The position numbers and the translations under genes were made by a program. Shown in pieces: positions 35,523 to 47,865 of a DNA stretch of 64,000 nt. The stretch comes from Tragulus kanchil (taxonomy: Eukaryota; Chordata; Mammalia; Artiodactyla; Tragulidae). The notes beneath the pieces are model-generated. The model saw only the letters and a program-made list of their open reading frames with translations. It was not told the origin of the DNA and made no database searches. The stretch is taken from NCBI GenBank assembly GCA_022376925.1, contig JAIOJX010000032.1, forward strand, positions 199,636,939 through 199,700,938, written 5' to 3'. The stretch's first letter is position 1. Each line of letters starts with the position of its first letter.

Positions 35523-35707
35523 GTGCTCAGTAGTGTCTGACTCTTTGGGACCCTATGGACAGAAGCCTACCAGGCTCCTCTGTCCATAGGATTTTCCAGG
35601 CAAGAATACTGGAGTCATTTGGCATTTTCTTTTCCAGGGGATCTTCCCAACCCAAGGACTGAACCTGTGTCTTCTGCATTGCAGGCAGATTCTTTACCAC
35701 TGATAGT
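35523..35707 (-). mobile_element. Bov-tA type SINE, first copy
   Basis: Reversed Bov-A body ('tctgactctttgggacccta', 'aggctcctctgtccatagga') and tRNA head ('ttcccaacccaaggactgaa', 'attgcaggcagattctttac'). The last few bases of the head are missing. Confidence 0.9.
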
Positions 35708-35727
35708 GTTCAACAGGCTGTGGAGTT

Positions 35728-35912
35728 CAACAGCCTGGGTTTAAATCTTGAATCTACCACTTATAAACTGTGAGACAGCCATTGAGTTAGTTGATTTTTC
35801 TGAGTCACAGTTTCTACACCAGCAACGATTGGGATAGTACTTACAAGGTTATAAGGATTAAGCAAAACAATGCACATAAGATAATTACCAAAATAAAACT
35901 CAACAAATGGTT
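35728..35912 (+). mobile_element. MIR relic, first copy
   Basis: The best MIR in the window: 'acagcctgggtttaaatctt', 'ctaccacttataaactgtga', 'gagtcacagtttctacacca', 'aaggttataaggattaagca' and 'ctcaacaaatgg' occur in consensus order. Confidence 0.75.
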
Positions 35913-36600
35913 TAACACTGTAGCTGTTACTTTGTATCACCCATGTGCTTAGTTTAATGAAGGACACATACTGGAAATTAAATATTTATTGTTTGATTCA
36001 AACCCTCTCTCACATATACATAGTCACAAGCAAGGAACCATTCCCAGAAGAGACCTGATAATTTCCCAACCCTCTTCAATCCAAAAGAACTCCTCTGTAA
36101 AAAAGTGCTGTAAAGAATGTTGTTGAGCGACGGAAAGACAGACATGGATAGTGGACATATGGACATTGTGGGGAAGGAACAGTAGGTGAGAGGTGTAAAG
36201 GAAGTACCTTGAAGGCCTGTACTATCATATGTGAAGAAAATAGCTATAGTCATTGCTCTGTGAGAAATGCAGATCCTTCACGGGTGCTGTATGATGGTCT
36301 GGAGGGTGGGATGGGGGACGGCTATGAGAATTCCTTTCCTTCTCATGAGACCAGGTCAGATATTATAACTCCTCGCAGAATGAAAATAGAAGTGAATGTC
36401 CATGCCATTCCCATGTCTTTGGATTTGTCATCTTGTTCTCCATGACTGGAATACCCTCTTCTTCTCCCTTCTCCAGACCACAGTCCAGATCATTTTGCAA
36501 GAACCATGTCAGTCTTCTCTCGTATGTTGCCTTCCCATCTATGCTCTGGAAACACAAGGAAGGCCTGGGCTTTGTAATTTTGTCATTTTCTGTGCTGTTT

Positions 36601-36785
36601 GTGCTCAGTAGTGTCTGACTCTTTGGGACCCTATGGACAGAAGCCTACCAGGCTCCTCTGTCCATAGGATTTTCCAGGCAAGAATACTGGAGTCATTTGG
36701 CATTTTCTTTTCCAGGGGATCTTCCCAACCCAAGGACTGAACCTGTGTCTTCTGCATTGCAGGCAGATTCTTTACCACTGATAGT
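36601..36785 (-). mobile_element. Bov-tA type SINE, second copy
   Basis: Counterpart of 35523-35707 within tandem duplication 13. Confidence 0.9.
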
Positions 36786-36805
36786 GTTCAACAGGCTGTG
36801 GAGTT

Positions 36806-36990
36806 CAACAGCCTGGGTTTAAATCTTGAATCTACCACTTATAAACTGTGAGACAGCCATTGAGTTAGTTGATTTTTCTGAGTCACAGTTTCTACACCAG
36901 CAACGATTGGGATAGTACTTACAAGGTTATAAGGATTAAGCAAAACAATGCACATAAGATAATTACCAAAATAAAACTCAACAAATGGTT
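36806..36990 (+). mobile_element. MIR relic, second copy
   Basis: Counterpart of 35728-35912 within tandem duplication 13. Confidence 0.75.
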
Positions 36991-37409
36991 TAACACTGTA
37001 GCTGTTACTTTGTATCACCCATGTGCTTAGTTTAATGAAGGACACATACTGGAAATTAAATATTTATTGTTTGATTCAAACCCTCTCTCACATATACATA
37101 GTCACAAGCAAGGAACCATTCCCAGAAGAGACCTGATAATTTCCCAACCCTCTTCAATCCAAAAGAACTCCTCTGTAAAAAAGTGCTGTAAAGAATGTTG
37201 TTGAGCGACGGAAAGACAGACATGGATAGTGGACATATGGACATTGTGGGGAAGGAACAGTAGGTGAGAGGTGTAAAGGAAGTACCTTGAAGGCCTGTAC
37301 TATCATATGTGAAGAAAATAGCTATAGTCATTGCTCTGTGAGAAATGCAGATCCTTCACGGGTGCTGTATGATGGTCTGGAGGGGTGGGATGGGGGGGGG
37401 ACGGCTATG

Positions 37410-38079
37410 TATATGATTAATCTGAGAACGTACATATCCGTAAACAACAAAACTCTGTAAAAGTTAAAAGTAAAATAAAAGTTGTTTTTTTTTTTTAAGA
37501 AAAAAAATGTTGCTGAGCTCTCAACAGGTAACCTAAAGAAAAACCCTGTGAAAATAGAAAAGCATTCTAGAAATGTGAGCCCCTACAAGCGAGAACAACC
37601 TATTAGTTGTACCTGGTAGTCCTGCCCCATGTGGGAGCTGCAAGATGTATGTGAGATGAAAGAGGCAGCTCGCTTGGAAAGAACACAGATTTTCATGAAG
37701 AATTGGACTGAACTGTGTCTCTATTGTTTACTAGTTGCGTAAATTCACACCAGTTAACTAACTAATCTCTGTCTCTATTTCCTAATTTATAACATTTGGA
37801 AAAGGCTTCACAAGCTTATGGAGATAACCAGCACAGTGGAGGTATAAATAGATCTTGGCTGACTTCTCCTTGCCCTCCTACCATGGGATTTAAAGAGAAA
37901 GTTTGGGATGGCAAAACAGAATGACACTTATGAATTCTTAACTGAGAATAACTGTTTACAGAAGAAGAGCATTGTGACAGCTTTAACGAGTGTCTCAGAA
38001 CAACTGCCAAAGGAAAGATACTAGATATTCCTTCTGAAGAAGATCTGCCTGACTTTTTCTAGACTCATTTGATGGGAAC
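37410..38079. other. Non-coding DNA with T/A-runs and possible MIR
   Basis: A T-run followed by an A-run lies at about 37483-37507. 37690-37800 resembles the middle of a MIR ('tttactagttgcgtaaattc', 'tctctatttcctaatttata') but is weak. No gene is recognised. Confidence 0.45.
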
Positions 38080-38286
38080 TTAGTCACTCAGTCATATCCA
38101 ACTCTTTGCAACCCCATGGACTGTAGCTCACCAAGATCCTCTGTCCATGGGATTCTCCAGGCAAGAATGCTAGAGTGGGTTGTGATTTCCTTCTCCATGG
38201 GGATCTTCCTGACCCAGAGATTGAACCTGTATCTCCTGCCTTGCAGGCAGTGTCTTGCATTGCAGGAGGATTCTTTACTGACTGAG
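38080..38286 (-). mobile_element. Bov-tA type SINE
   Basis: Reversed element with 'tccaactctttgcaacccca', 'ctgtccatgggattctccag' and 'gacccagagattgaacctgt'. The head region has a local duplication of the 'cttgcaggcag' phrase (38241-38268). An 80-residue minus frame here is SINE-derived. Confidence 0.9.
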
Positions 38287-38983
38287 ACTTGCAGAATCCT
38301 TTGATGCCAGTTATAAAAACAATTTAGCATGTAAATATGTCCCTATAGGATCTGAAAAGGCCCATTAAAAGCATACGTACTATGCAGGGATCATAGCATT
38401 CATAACATGCTGTCACTTGGGAGATGAAATATAGCACCATTACTATTTCATCTATTCTCAGTATCAATAATGGACAAGGGATTGTACAACTAAATGGGAT
38501 ATGAATTTTGGTCTCTGGTGCTGAAGTTAGGCCTGCAGTCTTCCAATAAAAAGTTTGACGATAAAAGGGGCCAAGAAAGAGGTTATTTTTAAATGGCCCA
38601 AGGGAAATTTTGAAAGGAGATGTGAAGATTCAAAACTGCAGTTATACCCTTTACCCAAATAACTACATATGAATCAAGACTAAGAGTAAGGTGCCGGGTT
38701 GCTTTATGTATCTCAATGACTGTACTAAGTGTGCATGAAATACTCAAGAGAACTCTAGAATTGTGCCCCTTGATGAGCAGACAAGGCTTTCAATTTAAAT
38801 GATTCATCTAAAACGAGCCTCCCACACAGGAAATTGCATGAGACTTAATTCATTTACCTAAAAAGGGTAAAGGACTGACTCAAGCCAAGGAGAATTCAAG
38901 AATCAATTTTCTAGGCTTTATGATAGAAATTTCTGATAACCTAATTTTGAGACCCTAAGTCCATTAACTCTTGCTAAGATTTC
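38287..38983. other. Unique non-coding DNA
   Basis: No recognised gene or assigned repeat. Confidence 0.5.
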
Positions 38984-39165
38984 CAAAAGAAACAAAGAAA
39001 AAGAGAGAGAGAAAAGAAAGAAGCAAAGAAGGAAAGAAGGAAGGAAGACAATGAGGGAGGAAGGAAGGCAGCAGAGAAAGGGAGAGAGGGAGGGAGGTAG
39101 ACATGAAGGAAGGAAAATGAGAGAGAGAGAGAGAGACGAAAGAAGAAAGAAAACAGAAAGCCAAG
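38984..39165 (+). repeat. Long purine-rich (GA/GGAA)n tract
   Basis: About 180 bases nearly all purine, with AGAG, GAAGGAAG and GGGAGGGAG units. Frames through it (135 residues plus, 85 and 66 minus) are low-complexity products. Confidence 0.9.
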
Positions 39166-39950
39166 GAGGCAACATATCCCTAGCTCAGCAGAAAAATGAA
39201 GGCATTATACCTAAAAGAACCAAGAAAATGCTATGCTTTCAAGACTGGTCAAAAGGAGACTTTTTCAGAAAAAGCACACTAGCTTTGTATCCTAACATCT
39301 TTATTGGCCAGGACTCACTCAAGTACATTCATGACACATCATCTTGCAGAGCAAGAACTACCTGGCTAGCCAGGTTTCTGGTTCAGAGTGGCATGGGAGA
39401 TGGAAAATACACCGGCAAACATCTTATTTTTGAGAAGACTTATGATATTTCAGAGTGACCTGAGGAAACATCTACAGGAGTGCCCTAACTTAAGGATGTA
39501 TGCCACTTGTTCACTCCTCTCTCAGGAGCCACACGTCTGATTTCATTACTAGGGAGGAACCCACCTTCCATCAAAGCACAGTTACACTAAAAACCTTTAA
39601 CAAGACAGTCAGACTCACGTCTTCTGGGAGTTGGAGGTTGATAAACGTGTGAACCGGGGGTGATGGGGGCCTGTGTTGAAATGGAAGGGTCATGCTCAAC
39701 CTAGTGTCATTTAATGTGGGTCAGACATACAGTTTCAGGGTTAGCCTTTTTCCCCTAGAGATGTTAGTTGGCAGTTTCTGTAAGAGAAAATGAATCCAAC
39801 TTTTGTCAACTGAAAGGATGGGTGTGTATCAGCCTAGGCATCTTTCAGGCTCCTAAAGGATGAGGGACTGTTTTCTACCACCAGCAACAGTATCCAGCAG
39901 CCATTATTCTACCTTCTCCCTTCATTCCAACTTTATGAGTTTGAACTCAT
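39166..39950. other. Unique non-coding DNA
   Basis: No recognised gene. The open frame from 39051 continues to 39458 beyond the purine tract but has no domain or known similarity. Confidence 0.5.
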
Positions 39951-40345
39951 TTTCTTTTTTTAAATTATTTTTTAATGCATTTTTAATTGGAGGATAATTG
40001 CTTTACAGCATTCTGTTGGTTTCCGTCACACAGCAAAGTGAAACAGCCAAAAGTATACATATGCTCCCCTCCTCTTGAACTTCCCTCCCAACTCTCACCC
40101 CATCCCACCTCTTCTAGGTCATCACAGAGTACTGGGTTGAGCTCTGTGTGTTATACGCCAACGTCCCATTAGCTATCTATTGTACATATGGTAATGTATA
40201 TGCTTCAATGCTACTCTCTCCATTTGTCCCACCATCCCCTTCTCCCTCTATATCAACAAATCTGTTCTCTATGTCTGCGTCTCCATTTCTGGCCATTTTT
40301 CTAAATTCCATATATAGGCATTAATATACAATACTTGTTTTCCTG
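39951..40345 (-). mobile_element. L1 3'-end fragment (artiodactyl type)
   Basis: The T-rich start is followed by 'ttaattggaggataattgct', 'ttacagcattctgttggttt', 'cttcaatgctactctctcca' and 'tttctaaattccatatatag', which I recognise as the frequent ruminant L1 3' region, read here in reverse. No coding part is included. Boundaries are approximate. Confidence 0.65.
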
Positions 40346-40385
40346 TAAATTCATTTTCTTTCAACACAGAAAACATAAAGAAAGT

Positions 40386-40578
40386 GTGTGTTAGTCACTC
40401 AGTTGTGTCTAACTTTTTACAACTCCATGGTCTATCCATGGAATTCTCTAGGCAAGAACACTGGAGTAGGTGGCCATTCCCTTTTTCAGGGGATCTTCCT
40501 GATCCAGGTTTGGAGCCAGAGTCTCCTGTACTGAATGAAGGCAGATTCTTTACCATCTGAGCTACCAGGGAAGACCCT
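40386..40578 (-). mobile_element. Bov-tA type SINE
   Basis: 'gttagtcactcagttgtgtc', 'ttctctaggcaagaacactg', 'ggggatcttcctgatccagg' and 'gagctaccagggaagaccct' occur in the reverse-element order. Confidence 0.9.
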
Positions 40579-41187
40579 AAGGCTTTCACAGAAAAAATCT
40601 GAAAATATCTGTTCATCCCCTCTCTGGAGAAACAGACACACAATTGTATACTGAAGTGTCTGTGTGAATTTTCTGACACCTGTATCTAGTTAATACAAAT
40701 ACATAGAGAGAAAAACTACAACTCTTTGAAAGGTAGTGAAAACCTCTGTATAAATGTCTCTAAAGTTAAAGGAAATCTCCCTGTAAAAAGGGAGCAAAGT
40801 CTCCATAATTCCTCTAGCTTTCTAGATCTTAAAGCAATCAGCCAGCTAATATTTATTCCACAATATAGACAAAAGTCTCCCTTCTGTCAGGGGAAGAGAA
40901 TGAATTGTTTTCCCATAATAGTGTTTTCTTTTCAATCAATTTCCTTTCAAGCTTGATTTAAGAAGGTACCATGTCAGAACCTCAGCCCAGTGGATGGAAT
41001 CTGGGACAGTTCCCCATCAAAGGTGAAAATTATGAGAGGCAAACCTGTGGAGTTCAATCTAGATGCTGCCATGCTCCCTCCTCCTCCTCCTCACTCACTC
41101 ACTCTCCTTTTCTTCTTGTCAGCTAGAAGTGTTTGCAGCACTGGCAAAAGCTCATAGGAGCCAAAATGAGAAAAGGCTGAGATAAAC
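40579..41187. other. Unique non-coding DNA
   Basis: No recognised gene. A short CTC and TCAC simple repeat is at about 41078-41108. Confidence 0.5.
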
Positions 41188-43475
41188 AAAAGATTTGGAA
41201 AAGAAACAAGAAAATCCTCTAGTCATTTTTCCTATTGTCATAAGTACATTCAACCTCAATCCAGTTTATCAAATACATGTCCAGTTCTACTCTGTGTCAG
41301 GTACCAGTGGGCTGGGTATTGAATAGATAAATGACGTAGATCTGGTTGCCTTTGCCCTCCAGGAGATTACAGTCTAGGTGAACTACTAAAATACGGTGTT
41401 AAAGGTTATTATAGCATCTTTTATGTGAAAATATAAGATGCATTGCTGTAACAAACATGGAAAATGAGTATATGGTATTCTTATAATTAAATCTAATCTA
41501 CATTTTTTTAAAGGAGCTTATTAGGCTCATTATCCTAGCTATAGCAACAACTTTACTCTCATCTAGCTAAGTCAGTTTTCTGTCTTCTCCATTTCACTTA
41601 TTCTGTGTATTTCATCAGGTGCTAACCCCTGTTGAGCATATCCATGCCATTTTCCTAAAACCTTGTTCCATTCTCTTGTCTCCATGGCTACTTCTTCATC
41701 TCAATCCTCATCATTTCACTGCTGAAGTCATGCAATGGTTGGATGGCAGTTGGAACCCTGGCTTTTCTTCCATTACACTGCCACCAGTACTTCTTCCTAA
41801 AAAGCATCTGCTGTAGCTCAGACACTACCAAGCCATCTTCATAATCCTTAATCAAGCACACAAGACATTTCACAGTCAGACAACAACCACCTCTGCCACC
41901 AACACAGTTTAACCATATTGGACCATTCATTGTTTCGTGCTCCTTAGTGGCTTTGTTCAAATGGTGCCTTCCTATCTGCATTCATTGTTTATCTATCATT
42001 GAGTATTGAGTTCAAATGGTACTCCTCACACCCTGCCCCAAGAAGCACACCTTAAGATCCCAGGAAGAATTTCTTCGCTTCTCTGTATGTACACCCATTG
42101 TCCTTTATATGTACCGTATCATATGCTATGGAAATTTGAAAAAGATGTTGATGTTATCTGGAATTTAAATCAAGGGAGACTGATTTAGGAAAAAATTAAT
42201 AAAATTGTGCTTCCTGGAACATCCTGAACATACATAGCAGTTTGAGACCACCAAAGAGAGGTTATTTAGAGTTAGACTTTGGCTGTCACTTCAGATAAAA
42301 TGTATTTTAAAATGTTAAGTAAATGTCTGAGAAAAAAAGATTTGGAAAAGAAACAAGAAAATCCTCTAGCATTTTTCCTATTGTCATAAGTACATTCAAC
42401 CTCAATCCAGTTTATCAAATACATGTCCAGTTCTACTCTGTGTCAGGTACCAGTGGGCTGGGTATTGAATAGATAAATGACGTAGATCTGGTTGCCTTTG
42501 CCCTCCAGGAGATTACAGTCTAGGTGAACTACTAAAATACGGTGTTAAAGGTTATTATAGCATCTTTTATGTGAAAATATAAGATGCATTGCTGTAACAA
42601 ACATGGAAAATGAGTATATGGTATTCTTATAATTAAATCTAATCTACATTTTTTTAAAGGAGCTTATTAGGCTCATTATCCTAGCTATAGCAACAACTTT
42701 ACTCTCATCTAGCTAAGTCAGTTTTCTGTCTTCTCCATTTCACTTATTCTGTGTATTTCATCAGGTGCTAACCCCTGTTGAGCATATCCATGCCATTTTC
42801 CTAAAACCTTGTTCCATTCTCTTGTCTCCATGGCTACTTCTTCATCTCAATCCTCATCATTTCACTGCTGAAGTCATGCAATGGTTGGATGGCAGTTGGA
42901 ACCCTGGCTTTTCTTCCATTACACTGCCACCAGTACTTCTTCCAAAAAAGCATCTGCTGTAGCTCAGACACTACCAAGCCATCTTCATAATCCTTAATCA
43001 AGCACACAAGACATTTCACAGTCAGACAACAACCACCTCTGCCACCAACACAGTTTAACCATATTGGACCATTCATTGTTTCGTGCTCCTTAGTGGCTTT
43101 GTTCAAATGGTGCCTTCCTATCTGCATTCATTGTTTATCTATCATTGAGTATTGAGTTCAAATGGTACTCCTCACACCCTGCCCCAAGAAGCACACCTTA
43201 AGATCCCAGGAAGAATTTCTTCGCTTCTCTGTATGTACACCCATTGTCCTTTATATGTACCGTATCATATGCTATGGAAATTTGAAAAAGATGTTGATGT
43301 TATCTGGAATTTAAATCAAGGGAGACTGATTTAGGAAAAAATTAATAAAATTGTGCTTCCTGGAACATCCTGAACATACATAGCAGTTTGAGACCACCAA
43401 AGAGAGGTTATTTAGAGTTAGACTTTGGCTGTCACTTCAGATAAAATGTATTTTAAAATGTTAAGTAAATGTCTG
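41188..43475 (+). repeat. Tandem duplication 14, period 1146-1147 bp
   Basis: Copy 1 is 41188-42329 and copy 2 is 42335-43475, with 5 filler bases. Differences are one missing T near the start of copy 2 (after 42366) and one substitution (41797 against 42943). The part at 41265-41390 ('gtgtcaggtaccagtgggct', 'ccaggagattacagtctagg') looks like an ancient mammalian interspersed repeat that I cannot name. Frames of 65, 97 and 60 residues recur in both copies without recognised similarity. Confidence 0.95.
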
Positions 43476-43599
43476 GTTTTCAAGACAAGGCATGAGTTCA
43501 AAATCAGGGAGAAGATACAAGAGAGATTTGGAATCTCTTTTATTTTCTTAGGAATATTTTTTTGGGAAAAAGACTCACGTAAGTCTGGTAATAGAAAAA

Positions 43600-43770
43600 T
43601 AAGCACTGGCCTGAAATACTGGAGTTCTTAGTTCAAGTGCCCAAAATCCTGTTCACTAATCCTGAGACCAGAGACAAGTCAGATAACCTACTAACCTCTA
43701 TTAGTCTGTTTTCTTTTAATAAAATAGAGATTAAATTATTTGCCCTAAAAACATCAAGAGGATGTGGAAA
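43600..43770 (+). mobile_element. Possible MIR relic
   Basis: 'actggagttcttagttcaag', 'gagacaagtcagataaccta' and 'ctgttttcttttaataaaat' follow MIR order at high divergence. Confidence 0.4.
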
Positions 43771-43785
43771 GGATCAAAGTGTAAT

Positions 43786-43865
43786 AAACGACAGTAGCTT
43801 ACATTTATTGAATACTCATAAGGAGTCAGACACAGTGCTAAGGGCATTCCACCAATAATCTCATT
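43786..43865 (-). mobile_element. MIR core relic
   Basis: 'agcttacatttattgaatac', 'gacacagtgctaagggcatt' and 'aataatctcatttatta' match the reversed 3' part of MIR. Confidence 0.6.
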
Positions 43866-45372
43866 TATTAGAGTCATGAGGAATGCAGGCAACAGCAAGA
43901 TGGGAGCAAGGGGACAGTTACTGATGGAAGAAGATGATAGAAAAGCAAAGGCTCTTGGGAAAAATAGTTATAATCTTTCCAGTTCAACTCAGGGAGCTCG
44001 ACTGTTAGATATTCCAGAAGTTCTAGGACTCCATCACTAGGATGAGATCTGTTGCCCTACTAGGTATCATTCAGCACTTCACTCTCAGAAAACTGACCTC
44101 TGCAGAAGGCATCAGTAAAGCTGAAAAATGTGCCCATTACATTTGATAAAGGTAAATTTGCTGCATCTTACACAATTTGTAAAATTTTTCCCACTAATGG
44201 TTCTCTCAGCTAAAAGTGTTTATATTTTCAGTATGTATAAACATATAAATAATACATACATATTATATACAAAATACCTAAATCTGTGTGTATTTCTGTG
44301 TCTGTGTCTGTGAGTACGTATTGTCATTCAGAACATAAGAGGACACACCTGCTGAAATGTTTTAACACTGAGGACAAGCTAAAGCCCTCTAAAAAATGGT
44401 TTTATTAATATTCACTGAAACCAGCTGTCCAAGGTGGAGTGAAAGGAGAGGAAGGGTCAATATCAACTTTTCCTGTATCCCCGTCTATTCCAGAGATGTG
44501 TCTCCTTCCTGTGGTACAGTTCTTTTTATATAGGTGACTTGTGCTCACCCTGTCTTTTTGAAAAAAAAAAAAAGTACTAAAATCATTTGACTTCGTAGGC
44601 ACACACTCAAATGTGATAATAACAATTGCAACATGGCATCCTTATGGCTAAAGAGAATTATTATCTACTTATCCTTAGAAGGTATAATGGGAATTATACA
44701 ACGTTAAGGATGTCCCTAGTGGCTGCAACTGTTCTCATCTCATTAGAGGACATCCTAACCAGGAACAGAGGCAAATAGGATATGACACCACTTGCTCACA
44801 GAAGCAAGGGAAAGGTCAAGCTTTCCAAATCTCTCAAATCCACTATACCCTTCCAAACATATGTATGTAAAGAGAGGGTATAAAAATTCAGACTAACTCA
44901 GATCAAGGTTTTCTGGTTCATGTAAGCACCATATGTCCAAAGCAAGCATCTATCATTAATTTCTTGTTTATACTAGATGCACTATGCACAAAAATTATTT
45001 TTCCATGGTATTTTCATGGCCTATTTTCCTTGTCTCCAACCCAAGTGTGAAAAGATGGAAACTAATAGATAATGGAACAAATGGATTTAGTTTGAATGAC
45101 AAACAATTCTACTGTTTTAAAAAATGACAACAAATATAGCGTTCAAATATGAACAAAAGAGTTTCTTCCACACCATTTCCTGTGCATCTACTGCCAATTA
45201 TAAATATATGCATATGGCATTTGCACAAGCCATTTTTGAGTGTGCAACCCTGACAGTATTTAAGTTAGACTCAGATGCAGATGATGACCTGAAATCATGG
45301 TAATACTGATTTTCTTAAATTTTGATTTTGAAGGCTAACCAGATTTTTCTAAAAAACACAGGATATTTAAGG
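43866..45372. other. Unique non-coding DNA
   Basis: AT-rich, with short AT and TG patches around 44214-44320 and an A-run at about 44560-44573. No gene or assigned repeat. Confidence 0.5.
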
Positions 45373-45577
45373 GGCTTCCCTGGTGGCTGAGTCAGTAAAG
45401 AATCCACCTGCAATGCAGGAGATCCAGATTCAATCTCTGGGTCAGGAAGGCCCCTTGGAGAAGGAAATGTCAACCCACCCTAGTATTCTTGTCAGGGAAA
45501 TCCCATGGACAGAGGAGCCTGGTTAGTTACAGTTCATGGGGTCGTGAGAGTCAGACACAACTTAATGACTAAACCAC
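45373..45577 (+). mobile_element. Bov-tA type SINE
   Basis: 'ggggcttccctggtggctga' head, 'cctgcaatgcaggagatcca', then the Bov-A body 'atcccatggacagaggagcc' and the end 'gtcagacacaacttaatgac'. It is nearly full length. Confidence 0.92.
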
Positions 45578-45589
45578 TACCATAACCAC

Positions 45590-47165
45590 CACTGGAAATT
45601 CTTTGAAATTTAATCATCAATTAAAAACTTTTAAAACTACTGTGAAGATTGTACATTTTGAAATAAAGATAGAATGCATATAGCTGAAAGGAGGCTTAAA
45701 TGACCCATTGGTAGCACCAGAGATTTTCTATATATTTATTTGGTATGTGAGAACTTACAGAACAGATATACAATGGAATCTTATTTTTTTTTATGTTCAA
45801 CATGACAAGAAAATAAAATGTCATTTATAAATTTAATTTATTTATAAAGTGAATCTATAAAATCCATGCCTGGAAAATGAATGTACTATTTACTAGGACT
45901 TTCTTCCATTCTTCACAATAAAATACATGAGTTATATCAAGCAGCAGGAGGTAAGTATACCGACAGGCCTAGATACCCAGATCTCTGTTGACTTACTTAC
46001 CAAGGGAACTCTTAATGTACTCTGAGATAAGATAATACTCCTTCAAAAAGGCCAAATGAAACTAAGCCTTTTATTTGTGAAAGTCATTGGATGACTCTGT
46101 GCGTTGAGATCCATGGCTACTCATTCACCACTCAAACTCGATCCATATGGAAAAAGTGTTGGACAGTGACCTTAGAATTCTTTAATGTTTTCACTTTATT
46201 TATGGCGTTTCTCATTTGAAGGAGAAATTTAGGCAGCAACGGCAGAGCCATCAGCCCTGAAAGCTGGAAAGAAATATGAAACTGTAGGGATACCCAGGAC
46301 TTTGAGAAGGAAGGTGCTTTGCCTGCAGTTTTCATTAAGTCATCCCTCACAATTACTTGCCCTTTCCTATTTAAATTCACTCCCTAGATGCTAGTCTCAT
46401 TTACTCTGCTCTGGGGCCAGTTCAATAGTTTTTTTCATTTTCATCAACTTTGTACACTAATTTTTTTTTGAAGGAAAAATAAAGGGAGGGTTTTGAGCTT
46501 GAGTTGAAGTTTTGGAATATCAATTTTGCCTCATTTTTTAGACCATGGTCATATATTTAGAACTATTCTTGTTCTGAAGTTGCAGTAAAGTTCTTATGTT
46601 AATCACTACCTCCTGCCTTCTTAAGTTCCCTAGTGATTTTAACAAGATATACAGTCATTCACTTTCTGTCCAACACTGATAATTTATAACTTTGATAGGG
46701 TCTTGGTCCTATAAATCTCAATTAGGCAACAGTCTTATGATTTAGCCTACAAAGCCTCACACTTCTCTCATATCCAGTCCTTCAAGAATCAGTCTACTTT
46801 ATAGCATCTTATATTTTCAATGACTCTAATAACTTTAGGGATATAAGAGTCATGATATGTAGAAAACAAGACAATATAGCCAAGCTTTATTCTTAGTCCT
46901 ATGTTTTATTCACTTATATATGTTTTATTTAAAAGAATATCTGTAAGAGAATTATTAGTATCTTCTATAACTTCAAGTGATTAGCAAAGCACTTTGCTTC
47001 TGAGAAATAATACCTCAAAGCTTTCTATGCAATGATCCAAAGGATGTTTTCCTAGCACAAAACAGGTCAGGGAGATAGGCTGACCTTCTCTGATGACCAC
47101 AAAATGACAAAGTGAATTTCTAAGGGAAATTTTTTTCATCATGACTTTTCTCTGAGGGGTGGGGA
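45590..47165. other. Unique non-coding DNA
   Basis: AT-rich, with no recognised gene, RNA or assigned repeat. An 82-residue minus frame at 46132-46380 is unsupported. Confidence 0.5.
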
Positions 47166-47191
47166 GTGGGTTGGGGAGGGAGGGAGGCGGG

Positions 47192-47454
47192 TGGGCCACT
47201 TCTATTGGTTTTTCATTTATCTATTTTCACCCATCTTTGTTCTTTGGCCCGTGTGGGCCTCCCATTGCAATGGCCTCTGTTGTCACAGAGCACTGGCTCT
47301 GGTCGCATGCGCTCCAGAGCTCCAGCTCGGTAATTGGACACATCTGTTCAGCCGCTCCGTGGCACGTGGGATCTTCCCAGGCCAGGGATTGAACCAGCGC
47401 CCCTTGCACTGCAAGGCAGTGTCCTTACCCACTAGACCACCAGGGAAACCCCCA
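47192..47454 (-). mobile_element. tRNA-derived SINE, GC-core type
   Basis: Reversed copy: 'gccacttctattggtttttc', 'ttggcccgtgtgggcctccc', the palindromic core at about 47295-47325 ('gcatgcgctccagagctcca'), then the tRNA head ending 'accaccagggaaacccccag'. It is full length and moderately diverged; 60 to 96 residue frames on both strands are SINE readings. Confidence 0.85.
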
Positions 47455-47531
47455 GCATGCCTTTTTGAACTAATGTTTTGAGGGACTTTGGGTATTATCT
47501 TCTCCTGGCCTATACCCTGGTACCAGAGGGA

Positions 47532-47536
<5 letters not shown>

Positions 47537-47585
<49 letters not shown>

Positions 47586-47625
47586 GTGCGTGTGTGTGTG
47601 TGTGTGCGTGTGTGTGTATCTATAT
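47537..47625 (+). repeat. Compound microsatellite (TC)n(TA)n(TG)n
   Basis: About 13 TC units, about 11 TA units and then interrupted TG repeats, directly followed by a Bov-tA SINE. Confidence 0.95.
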
Positions 47626-47822
47626 AAGTTTTCCTTGTGGCTCAGACAGTAAAGAATCTGCCTGCAATGCAGGTGACCTGGGTTTACTCCCTGGGTCGAG
47701 AAGAGCCCCTGGAAAAGGAAATTGCAACCCACTTCAGTATTATTGCCCAGAGAATTCCATGGACAGAGGAGCCTGGTAGGTTATAGTCAATGGGGTTGCA
47801 AAGAGTCAGACGCAAGTGAGTG
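47626..47822 (+). mobile_element. Bov-tA type SINE
   Basis: 'gttttccttgtggctcagac', 'ctgcctgcaatgcaggtgac', 'agaattccatggacagagga' and 'gttgcaaagagtcagacgca' occur in order. The element lies between two microsatellites, the second growing from its 3' end. Confidence 0.92.
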
Positions 47823-47823
47823 A

Positions 47824-47824
<1 letters not shown>

Positions 47825-47864
<40 letters not shown>
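47825..47864 (+). repeat. (CA)n microsatellite at SINE 3' end
   Basis: About 19 CA units immediately after the SINE's 'gagtgacaaa', a common origin of ruminant CA arrays. Confidence 0.93.

Positions 47865-47865
<1 letters not shown>

Larger units (their letters stand above)
35254..37409 (+). repeat. Tandem duplication 13, period 1078-1083 bp
   Basis: Copy 1 is 35254-36326 and copy 2 is 36332-37409, with 5 filler bases. Copies match until the last 30 bases, where copy 1 has shorter G-runs (36301-36318) than copy 2 (37380-37400). Each copy carries a Bov-tA SINE and a MIR. The first 60 bases are also the end of duplication 12. Confidence 0.95.

Noticed and set aside
39051..39458. 135-residue plus-strand frame
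   Set aside because: Its first third is translated purine repeat; the remainder has no recognised similarity or splice context.
47159..47481. Frames of 77 and 96 residues
   Set aside because: They are translations of the reversed SINE at 47192-47454.
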